A stretch of DNA of 64,000 nt from Afipia sp. 1NLS2 (GTDB lineage: Bacteria; Pseudomonadota; Alphaproteobacteria; Rhizobiales; Xanthobacteraceae), in assembly GCF_000178995.1 (NCBI RefSeq), contig NZ_ADVZ01000006.1, positions 1 through 64,000 of the forward strand, read 5' to 3'. The translations under genes were made by a program, and so were the position numbers. Under the pieces are notes generated by a model, which had not been told where the DNA came from, made no database searches, and saw nothing but the letters and a program-made list of their open reading frames with translations. Below, one piece after another: positions 1-6,556 of the stretch; position 1 is the stretch's first letter; each line of letters opens with the position of its first letter.

Positions 1-72
1 CATTCCGGCGATGATGAGCAGCAACACCAAAATAATTGCGAGGTAGACTCGATTTCGTATTGTACCAGTCAT
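1..72 (-). CDS. N-terminal fragment of a cytochrome c'-like membrane-anchored protein (cut by window edge)
   Basis: The first 24 codons on the minus strand start at an ATG at 72-70 and read MTGTIRNRVYLAIILVLLLI, then run off the window. They closely match the start of the complete gene at 23932-24414 (MISAIRNRIYPVIIVVLLLI) at both protein and DNA level. That gene encodes an anchored protein with a C-terminal CxxCH haem motif, so this is inferred to be a second copy. Only the signal-anchor helix is visible, so presence of the haem domain is unproven. Confidence 0.6.
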   Translation of the reverse strand, partial: MTGTIRNRVYLAIILVLLLIIAGM

Positions 73-149
73 CTTGGGTCTCGTTGGGTCTTAATGAGTA
101 CAATCATGTCTCCAAATACACGGCCTGGCCATAGGTCAGAAGCCGCGTG

Positions 150-330
150 CCGACAGGCGGCCGTTCTTGCCCATGTAATCCAGGTCACAAATCAAATGTG
201 TTTTCAGAGCGCCTCTTAAAAACTCCAGTTTGGGCATCTGACGGCCGGCCAACCGCCCGAGCACGGCGATGCGTGCTTTATATTCCTGGACCAGATCTGC
301 AGCGTGCGCGTCGTCGCCCGGCGTGCCGGC
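150..330 (-). pseudogene. Remnant of an IS3-family transposase OrfA
   Basis: On the minus strand an open reading contains DLVQEYKARIAVLGRLAGRQ followed by MPKLEFLRGALK. The pattern resembles the C-terminal coiled region of IS3/IS2-type OrfA proteins (a leucine-rich helix, then a xxEFLKGALK-like segment). There is no start codon, no helix-turn-helix portion and no OrfB, so it is a fossil. Family assignment is from memory of the motif and is moderate at best. Confidence 0.4.
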
Positions 331-693
331 CTCGTGTTTTCGACCAAAATGAGGGCCAGGTTACGCGAAAGCGTCGTTGCATTTAAACTCAAGGTTATGG
401 GATCGGTGTCTTGGCAGGAGCTTTTCTCCAAAGCCCCTGCTGGTCAATCGACTCTGCTTACCTGCCCCAGCACCAGGGGGCTACCTCAGGCTCACTCCAA
501 TGAAGGAGCAAGGTTCAACGCCGATTGACAATCCGGGCTCGATTGCACCGGCCCTGCCGACGATCACGGCAAAAGCCGCCCATCACAGCGCCCAGGTGAG
601 GCGCGGGTCGGGGTGGCTGCTTTGCTCGGCCCTGCACGTCGTTTTCGGGGGGCACGATCTGTAGAGAACTCACTGCTGCTCTTGCGACAATGA
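331..693. other. Intergenic stretch without a supportable gene
   Basis: Short overlapping frames exist on both strands, but none has a recognisable domain, a good ribosome binding site or coding-like composition. It probably consists of decayed DNA between the IS remnant and the next small frame. Confidence 0.4.
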
Positions 694-1071
694 ATGAATC
701 GCCGTTCGGCCGCAGACCTTTCTCATCGAGCTATCGAAGCTGCCTTGCTTTTCAAAGCGAAGCTGATGGCAATTTTGAAAAAAGAGCGGGGCCGGTACGA
801 AAGCTCTTGGGAAGCTAATTTGCCGTCGAGGCTATCTCAATGTGTTTTACCGGTAAGAAACGGTGAGATAGATATCCGTCCTGCCTGCGACTTGATTGAG
901 CAGTTTGTGCAGATCTGGGCTGATGGGAAGCTAATTGCGTTTAGCGTTCTATCTGTTGCTGGGGCCATTCGACACTTTTACCCATACCTCATATGGAATC
1001 CGGTCTTGCTAACTATAGCAACTGTTGCCGATGTTGGCGTGCAAAGGCACCCGTTAATTGACAAGATCTGA
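694..1071 (+). CDS. Hypothetical protein, 125 aa, doubtful
   Basis: An open frame with ATG start encodes a basic N-terminal half (about residues 1-60) and a hydrophobic segment near residues 80-108 that could span the membrane once or pack as a buried helix. No family is recognised. There is no convincing Shine-Dalgarno sequence before the ATG, and the surrounding DNA contains decayed genes, so it may be a remnant. Confidence 0.25.
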   Translation: MNRRSAADLSHRAIEAALLFKAKLMAILKKERGRYESSWEANLPSRLSQCVLPVRNGEIDIRPACDLIEQFVQIWADGKLIAFSVLSVAGAIRHFYPYLIWNPVLLTIATVADVGVQRHPLIDKI

Positions 1072-1146
1072 CCTTTCAAAGCCTCGATTCTCGACCTACT
1101 CTGGGGGCGACTATTCGCATTTTTATTGATCGAAATGAGGGGCACG

Positions 1147-1644
1147 ATGCTCAATAGTGGCCAAACGTCTGCTCGGGGATGGATCGGCGCCCGAATCCGT
1201 AAGTTAGTTGGACCTCGATCCGGCCTGTGGATCGCGATGTTGGCCGTCTTGTTTGCGGCAATATCGTCGCCCAGCTACGCGGAAACAGGATCGGTTCGCT
1301 TCAAGTTCTTCAAGGCCGGGTGGTTCGTTGGCGCGCAGACAGGCAGCGGCATTCTGGAATTTCGCGACCAGATCTATCCGTTTCATGTCGGGGGCATCAG
1401 CGCGGGATTGACGTTCGGTGGCTCCTCGACGGATTTCGTCGGCACTGCTCGTAACATGCACCAGCCAACAGACATCGAAGGCGTCTACACGGCGCTCGGC
1501 GCGGGTGTGGCGGTGGTTCGGGGCGTGCGGGTTATTCAAATGCGCAACGCAAAAGGCGTCATCCTGACTCTGGAAGGCAAACAGCTTGGACTTCAGTTTG
1601 ACTTTGACCTGAGCGGCATGAACGTCTCCATCCAAAAGCAATGA
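1147..1644 (+). CDS. Conserved secreted protein of unknown function, 165 aa
   Basis: The ATG at 1147 is preferred because GAGGGG lies 4-5 bases upstream; in-frame starts at 1126 and 1135 lack this. The N-terminus is basic, followed by a hydrophobic stretch ending SPSYAETG, consistent with a Sec signal peptide cleaved after SYA. The mature part is rich in glycine and aromatic residues, with alternating hydrophobic strands (for example SGILEFRDQIYPFHVGG) and a GVYTALGAGVAVVRGVRVIQ segment, suggesting a beta-rich periplasmic or outer-membrane-associated protein. The strand pattern is reminiscent of lipid-binding SYLF/DUF1134-type proteins, but I cannot confirm membership. It stands alone, tail to tail with the next gene. 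Confidence 0.7.
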   Translation: MLNSGQTSARGWIGARIRKLVGPRSGLWIAMLAVLFAAISSPSYAETGSVRFKFFKAGWFVGAQTGSGILEFRDQIYPFHVGGISAGLTFGGSSTDFVGTARNMHQPTDIEGVYTALGAGVAVVRGVRVIQMRNAKGVILTLEGKQLGLQFDFDLSGMNVSIQKQ

Positions 1645-1689
1645 TAATCCGTGAGCTTCATCGAGGACTGAGCGCGGTCGGCTGGCGCG

Positions 1690-3240
1690 CTACTCCGCTG
1701 CATTCCCAAGAGCTGGCGCCTTAACGGTCTGCGGCGGCACGGGCACCTCGCAACCTGTGGCGCAGCAGCGTCCAGGTTGTTTGGAGACGCGGCGGCCTTC
1801 GTCAAGAACGCCACGGTCGAGAAGGCTCTCCACCAGTTCGACCTTTTCCATCACCGGATAATTGCGCCAGATTTCGCGCTTCATCGCTTCCGGCGAGCCT
1901 CCGCCGTGCAGCGAGATCACCGAGTACCAGCCCGCTTCGTGTGAAACTGTCAGGTCCTCAATGAAGCGCGCGACCTCGCCCCGCTGTTCGGCGGGAATAT
2001 CGGGCCGGCCGCCCATGACGGCGGCGAGCGAAGCCTTGGTTTCCGGGTTGTGATCTTCATCGGGGCCCGGCAGTGCAACGATCAAGCCGCCCGAGACATA
2101 ATGGGCGATCCGATGCATGTCGTAGATCTTGGTGGCGAGCAGCAGCTTGCCGATGTTGGAGAACACCGCATCCGGCATCACCGACCCGGCAGGGTCCTTC
2201 TTGCAGTAGACGGATGAAGCGACGCCGCAAGCGTAGAAGCCCTCCGTGATGGTGATGAGTTCGACCATCGCTTCACGGATATGGGCGTGGCGCTCGACAT
2301 CGAGCCCGTTGGCTTCGATCATCAGTGCTCCGCCACCGATCAGGAGATCGCCGAACCCCGCGCGGGCGCCGATGCAGGAATGGCGGTGGTGCGTGGCATA
2401 AGACGTTGTGAGGAAGCCGCCTTCCTCAGTCTCGCCCGCAAGGAAAACGCGATCGTGCGGCACGAAGACGTCGTCGAAGATCACGACGCCGACCGATTGG
2501 CCGTATTTGGCGGAGAATTTGGCGGAAGCCTCGCCGGGGCGCCCGGCCGGGCGTGCAACGATGGTCACGCCGGGCGCATCGCAAGGAACGGCGCAGCACA
2601 CCGCGCAATCCTTGTCCTCCGGCGCATGTGTGCGGCATGGCATGACGAGGAACTCGTGCATATAGGGCGCGCCGGTGACGATCGCCTTGGTGCCGCGGAT
2701 GACGATGCCGTCCTTGCGGCGCTCCTTGATGTGCACGTAGACGTCCGGATTGACCTGCTGGCCTGGCCGCTTCGACCGGTCGCCCTTGGCGTCGGTCATC
2801 GCGATGCCAAGCGTGAGGTCCTTCTCTTGGACTTCGTGAAGGTAGGCGAGAAGGCGCTGGCTGTAATCGGTGCCGTGGCGCGCATCCGTCAGGGCCGTCG
2901 ACTGATAGAGGCCGTTGAAAGCATCGTGCGCAAGATAGCGCTGGGCGCAGCCGGATGTCTTGCAAACCAGGCGCACGGCTTCGAGCTTGTATAGCAGGTC
3001 CTGCGACGTCTCGTCGATGTGGAGCATTCGGTTGACGATCTTTCCGGAGGTCGCCTGCCTCGCCGTCATGATCGGCGCGTGCTCCTCGCGCAGCGCAAAA
3101 TCGTAGGTCACGCCCACGCCCGCGATGCCGGGTGCGAGCAGCGGCTCGTCGGCCACGTTCTCCACGGCCTGCCCATTGATGAAAACCCGAGGCTTGTAGG
3201 CGCGAAGGGATTCCCGGTAGCCGTCCGCCGACATCAACAT
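1690..3240 (-). CDS. HpaB / 4-hydroxybutyryl-CoA dehydratase-fold flavoprotein (516 aa)
   Basis: The protein aligns along its whole length with the family containing 4-hydroxyphenylacetate 3-monooxygenase (HpaB) and clostridial 4-hydroxybutyryl-CoA dehydratase (AbfD). Shared segments are HDAFNG (residues 105-110), AMTDAKGDR (147-155) and the FDDVFVPHDRVFL stretch (255-267). AbfD binds a 4Fe-4S cluster with Cys99, Cys103, His292 and Cys299. By my alignment only C98 and H285 are kept; the other two positions are Y102 and A292. The cluster should therefore be absent, pointing to a flavin-dependent hydroxylase or an unassigned activity. A cysteine-rich run (residues 212-220) and a roughly 35-residue C-terminal extension with CC are unusual. 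It is divergent from a TetR gene and an isochorismatase-type hydrolase, so it probably belongs to a ring-hydroxylation or acyl-CoA catabolic step controlled by that TetR. Confidence 0.85.
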   Translation of the reverse strand: MLMSADGYRESLRAYKPRVFINGQAVENVADEPLLAPGIAGVGVTYDFALREEHAPIMTARQATSGKIVNRMLHIDETSQDLLYKLEAVRLVCKTSGCAQRYLAHDAFNGLYQSTALTDARHGTDYSQRLLAYLHEVQEKDLTLGIAMTDAKGDRSKRPGQQVNPDVYVHIKERRKDGIVIRGTKAIVTGAPYMHEFLVMPCRTHAPEDKDCAVCCAVPCDAPGVTIVARPAGRPGEASAKFSAKYGQSVGVVIFDDVFVPHDRVFLAGETEEGGFLTTSYATHHRHSCIGARAGFGDLLIGGGALMIEANGLDVERHAHIREAMVELITITEGFYACGVASSVYCKKDPAGSVMPDAVFSNIGKLLLATKIYDMHRIAHYVSGGLIVALPGPDEDHNPETKASLAAVMGGRPDIPAEQRGEVARFIEDLTVSHEAGWYSVISLHGGGSPEAMKREIWRNYPVMEKVELVESLLDRGVLDEGRRVSKQPGRCCATGCEVPVPPQTVKAPALGNAAE

Positions 3241-3271
3241 GGCGCCCTCTCCCCACTTGTTTCATTTATTG

Positions 3272-3298
3272 AACAGTGTTAAAAAATCTAACGCTGTT
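3272..3298. promoter_or_regulatory. Probable TetR operator: imperfect inverted repeat
   Basis: AACAGTGTTA (3272-3281), a 7-base spacer, then TAACGCTGTT (3289-3298); the arms match at 9 of 10 positions. It lies in the short divergent region between the HpaB-like gene and the TetR gene, where a TetR dimer could repress both. That this regulator binds it is inference. Confidence 0.6.
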
Positions 3299-3335
3299 AG
3301 AATTACTGTCAAGCTGGATTCGAAGGACCGACGCG

Positions 3336-3956
3336 GTGGAAAAGCGGCAGAGCCGGCGCGAGGCGGTCAGCGAACACAAGCGCGAACTCATTCTCGAGGC
3401 GGCGAAGCAGATTTTCGCCGAGGAGGGGCTTGAGGGCGCGAGCCTCAGGGCGATCGCGGTCAGGGCCGGCTACACGCCTGCAGCGCTCTATTTTTACTTC
3501 GAGTCCAAGGAAGCGATCTATGCGGAAGTGCTGAAGGCTTCCCTCGCGTCGCTCGGTGCGGCGGTTCACGAGGCGGTTGCGCAGACAAGAACGGCCGCGC
3601 AGAGGCTGAAAGCGGCGGCGATGGGCTTCTTCCGGTTTTATACAGAGAACCCACGGGACCTGGATCTTGGCTTCTACCTGTTCCGAGGCGGCATGAAGCC
3701 AGCCGGTCTCGGGCGCGCGCGCGACGAGACCCTGAACGCGGCGCTCGAACTCGCGCTGCGTCCCATCGCCGACGCGGCGCTCGAACTCGGTGTCTCGCGG
3801 CAGAAAGCCAATCTTCTCATGGTAGATTGCTTTGCGCACGCCACCGGATTGCTTTTGCTGCTTCACACTGGGCGCATCCGCATGTTCGGCGCATCCGCCG
3901 CGGACCGAATGGAAGCTTACGTCAAGGACCGGATCGCCCACCTCTCCGAAGGCTAG
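3336..3956 (+). CDS. TetR/AcrR-family transcriptional regulator
   Basis: The N-terminus carries a TetR helix-turn-helix: ILEAAKQIFAEEGLEGASLR, then IAVRAGYTPAALYFYFESKE, followed by an alpha-helical ligand domain of about 150 residues. The start is probably GTG at 3336, preceded by GAAGGA (3322-3327). A longer frame opens at GTG 3276, but that start lies inside the palindrome likely to be the operator and adds 20 residues not typical of the family. It is divergent from the HpaB-like gene and 4 bases upstream of the isochorismatase-type gene, so it probably autoregulates and controls both in response to an aromatic or acyl-CoA ligand (inferred). Confidence 0.85.
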   Translation: MEKRQSRREAVSEHKRELILEAAKQIFAEEGLEGASLRAIAVRAGYTPAALYFYFESKEAIYAEVLKASLASLGAAVHEAVAQTRTAAQRLKAAAMGFFRFYTENPRDLDLGFYLFRGGMKPAGLGRARDETLNAALELALRPIADAALELGVSRQKANLLMVDCFAHATGLLLLLHTGRIRMFGASAADRMEAYVKDRIAHLSEG

Positions 3957-3960
3957 AACG

Positions 3961-4500
3961 ATGCTTACGATTGATCCCAAGCACTCCCTTTTGCTCGTCG
4001 TCGATTTCCAGTCGCGTCTGATGCCCGCGATCGATGAAGGTGCGCTCGCGATCCGGAATGCAAACAGGCTGATCGAGATGGCGGAACTGGCCGGCATCCC
4101 CTTCATGTTCACTGAGCAGAACGCCAAAGGCCTCGGTCCGACCGTCAAGGAATTGCCCGCTGAGAAAGGCCCGCTGGTTCACAAGCAGTTCTTCGACGCG
4201 TGCCGGGAAGACGGTTTTCTCGACCGCATTCCTGCCGATGCGCATGTCGTGGTTGCCGGGTGCGAGGCACATGTTTGCGTCCAGCAAACGGTGCTTGGCC
4301 TGCTGAACGCTTCCCGGAAGACTTACGTTGCGCGCGATGCGCTCGGCTCACGGAGCCCGGAAAACAAGGAAACTGCGATTGGGCGCATGGAACGTCATGG
4401 TGCGGAGATCGTCACGACGGAGATGGTCGTGTTCGAATGGCTTCAGACAGCCGAGCATCGCAATTTCCGGGACGCGATTGCGCTGATCAAGGAAAAATGA
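3961..4500 (+). CDS. Isochorismatase-superfamily cysteine hydrolase
   Basis: A 179-residue single-domain protein of the nicotinamidase/isochorismatase fold. The expected catalytic triad is visible: D15 (VVDFQ), K75 (VHKQFF) and nucleophile C106 (EAHVCVQQT, the usual position before a VxQT-type helix). These enzymes hydrolyse amides or vinyl ethers such as nicotinamide, N-carbamoyl compounds or isochorismate. The exact substrate cannot be read from sequence. The length is normal for the YcaC/YecD-type subgroup. It begins 4 bases after the TetR stop codon, so the two genes are cotranscribed. Confidence 0.85.
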   Translation: MLTIDPKHSLLLVVDFQSRLMPAIDEGALAIRNANRLIEMAELAGIPFMFTEQNAKGLGPTVKELPAEKGPLVHKQFFDACREDGFLDRIPADAHVVVAGCEAHVCVQQTVLGLLNASRKTYVARDALGSRSPENKETAIGRMERHGAEIVTTEMVVFEWLQTAEHRNFRDAIALIKEK

Positions 4501-4536
4501 CGATCCGCGCCTGTAAGGTTCTATAAGTCCAAAAGA

Positions 4537-4794
4537 CTAGGATTTGTTCTCGAACAGACTCCCGATCATCTGGACGACCAGATCGAATGTTTTTGAATCG
4601 TCGAGTATCGACATATCGATATCCCCGCTTTTCAGCGCGCTCATGAATTCTTCTTTGAACTGTGCGGTCGATGCAACGTCTGTGGGCTTGGCGATGCGCT
4701 CGACCATATAACCCAGGCTCAGGTAGAGTGTTCCTATGATGATGTGAAGCTGCTCAATGCTCGCATCCTTGGGGAACACAACCTTTTCGATCAT
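4537..4794 (-). CDS. Small conserved protein, family A (85 aa), paralogue of 37559-37870
   Basis: An acidic, helical small protein starting MIEKVVFPKDASIEQLHIII. It shares the segments DASxEQLxIIIGTLYLSL, LKxGDIDMSxLDDxKTFDLV with the protein at 37559-37870. No known domain is recognised. The pattern, amphipathic helices with a conserved GDIDMS turn, suggests a small all-helical soluble protein, perhaps an adaptor. The conservation between two distant copies, with divergence elsewhere, argues that both are expressed genes. Its neighbour 4980-5174 also has a distant paralogue in the window. Confidence 0.65.
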   Translation of the reverse strand: MIEKVVFPKDASIEQLHIIIGTLYLSLGYMVERIAKPTDVASTAQFKEEFMSALKSGDIDMSILDDSKTFDLVVQMIGSLFENKS

Positions 4795-4979
4795 CGCATC
4801 CCATCACTACTTGCAGGTTTATTCAGCCCTAACGATGGTGAATAACCCTTGTTCCTCCTTTGAATATTGATGGTTTCACGAGAGCGGCTTTCCTGGACAG
4901 GACCTTGTAGGGGGCAATTCCATTATGGAAACGTTGCGCAGCAGAGCCCGCTCGAACGGAGTCATCGATGGAGGCGATT

Positions 4980-5174
4980 ATGAATAATCCGAATGCCGAA
5001 ACCGACAATTCCAATGATTTTGCGTTCTTGCGATACGAGGGCAATAATCACCGCTGCAATTCGTTACAGGAAGCAAAGCAGGCCTGGGAAAAGCTCACGC
5101 CTGCTCAGAAGGTGCACGCCTCGATCGTGGCAAATGGCACGATGTATAATCAGGCCGAGATCGTTGAGATGTAG
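4980..5174 (+). CDS. Small conserved protein, family B (64 aa), paralogue of 51119-51253
   Basis: The ATG at 4980 is chosen because GGAGG lies just upstream (GGAGGCGATT-ATG). The C-terminal 29 residues, WEKLTPAQKVHASIVANGTM and then YNQAEIVEM, are nearly identical to the end of the protein at 51119-51253. The N-terminal half is polar and asparagine-rich and is not shared. No domain is recognised. The conserved C-terminal block up to the stop codon suggests a functional tail. It is divergent from the family A gene, with about 185 bases between them. Confidence 0.6.
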   Translation: MNNPNAETDNSNDFAFLRYEGNNHRCNSLQEAKQAWEKLTPAQKVHASIVANGTMYNQAEIVEM

Positions 5175-5209
5175 AGGTCGATTTGCTGGGTCTGTGACCT
5201 AAGCCCTGC

Positions 5210-5440
5210 CGCTGCTTTGGGCCTGACGGCCCCAAATGAAAGCGTGCCGGCTTCACGCCCGGCACGCCAGCTACTTCGTATTCGTCGTTCAGATCGGGTT
5301 TGCCGTTTCCGGTAAAAAGAGGACGGTCACGACAAACGACGCCGCCGAGATAGCGACGGGATACCACAAACCGTACCGGATGTTCCGGTAGCCGCCATCA
5401 CGACGAAAGCCATCGTCGGGAGGAAGCCACCGTTGTTAAC
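5210..5440 (-). pseudogene. C-terminal remnant of an MFS (metabolite:H+ symporter type) transporter
   Basis: On the minus strand one frame reads LPTMAFVVMAATG and a second, shifted by one base, reads NIRYGLWYPVAISAASFVVT then VLFLPETANPDLNDEYE. This is the typical end of MHS-type major facilitator proteins (last transmembrane helix followed by a PETxxxD tail). The frameshift and missing 5' part show it is a fossil. Nothing else is seen between 5175 and 5467. Confidence 0.6.
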
Positions 5441-5467
5441 GCAATAGGAATGACACAAGACGCGAAT

Positions 5468-6556
5468 TCAATATCCGGTCATCTCAAGGTAGCCCACTCC
5501 GCCGTGGCTACCACGAAAACTAATCGGGCCTTCCCAATACGCGAAGCGCGTGCCCATCCAGCTTTTCGGGTTGAGCGGGACGCTGTCGATCTTCAGTCCG
5601 CGATCGGGGACAGTGATGCTCCACGAAGTCGACATCCTGCGCCCGTCGATGTTGGTGAAAGCCGTCGGCGTCATTGCAATCGCGTCCGCAGGCAAGGGCT
5701 CCGAATATCCCTTTGCGTCAATCCAGTTGCCGGCGAAATAGTTCCCGCCGCCCTTCTGGCGCAGCCGAAACAGCATCACCTTTTCGCCCGTCTCGAGGTG
5801 CAGTGAGAACCAGTCCCATCCGATCTGGTCCGACGCCAGCGGCTGACTGCTCCATTCGCGGTCCATCCAGGCGTAGCCAGTCACGGCGACATGCTTTTCA
5901 CCGAGCGTGATCGCGCCCGACGCACGATAGTAAGGCTGGCTATAGTAGTACGATGCCTGCCCGCGTTCGGATTTCTTGCTGTAGCCGCTCGCGCCCTGCA
6001 GAACCAATGCACGATCCGCCTCCAGCGTCAATGCGTATCTAAAATCAACGCCTGATGCCGTGACGATCAAAGGCGCGATGGTCTGCGGCGCAAATGAATC
6101 CTGCCCACGCAGCTGCCATGAATCGATCCAGATCTGAAACGGATCGGCCTTCGCGCCCGCTTGCCCGATCCCGCCGCGCGCGAACGTCTCGGCAAAGCGA
6201 TGCGTATCCGCATTGGTGACCGCGGCGTGTCCCATCCATATCTGTTGATTGGCCCAGCCGTGCTGTTCGGCACCGGACGCGATCGCTTGGCGGAACAGGG
6301 TCCACTGCGTGCCCCAGGCCGCGCCGCTCTCGTCGCGCAGGTTCGCGGTCAGATACCACCATTCGATCCGGTAATCGGGATGCGGGCCATGGTCGCGCGG
6401 AAATTCCAGCACCTTGCCCGGAACGACGGCCGCGAAGCCGCCGCTCTCGGTACCAAGCCCGGCGAAACCCTGCGCCCGCGCAGCGATGCTTGTGAATGGC
6501 GCGAGCAGACTGCCGCCGATGAACCCACGACGGCTGATGCGAAGATCATCGTTCAT
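5468..6556 (-). CDS. CrtC/AttH-type lipocalin-like protein, Tat-exported
   Basis: 362 residues. A twin-arginine signal is visible (SRRGFIGG, then a hydrophobic stretch ending ARAQG). The mature part matches the carotenoid 1,2-hydratase / AttH-like family with two lipocalin-like halves: DHGPHPDYRIEWWYLTANL near residue 55, and YAWMDREWSSQPLA and WDWFSLHLETGEKVMLFRL near 240-260. It overlaps the following ABC permease gene (start at 6556 inside that gene's last codons) and is cotranscribed with it. This grouping with an FtsX-type exporter is common, and there the protein is thought to receive or carry a hydrophobic exported compound. Carotenoid hydration is unlikely because no carotenoid genes are nearby. 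Confidence 0.85.
   Translation of the reverse strand: MNDDLRISRRGFIGGSLLAPFTSIAARAQGFAGLGTESGGFAAVVPGKVLEFPRDHGPHPDYRIEWWYLTANLRDESGAAWGTQWTLFRQAIASGAEQHGWANQQIWMGHAAVTNADTHRFAETFARGGIGQAGAKADPFQIWIDSWQLRGQDSFAPQTIAPLIVTASGVDFRYALTLEADRALVLQGASGYSKKSERGQASYYYSQPYYRASGAITLGEKHVAVTGYAWMDREWSSQPLASDQIGWDWFSLHLETGEKVMLFRLRQKGGGNYFAGNWIDAKGYSEPLPADAIAMTPTAFTNIDGRRMSTSWSITVPDRGLKIDSVPLNPKSWMGTRFAYWEGPISFRGSHGGVGYLEMTGY

Noticed and set aside
2281-2994. 237-codon plus-strand frame antisense to the HpaB-like gene
   Set aside because: Composition mirrors the real gene; no homology or ribosome binding site.
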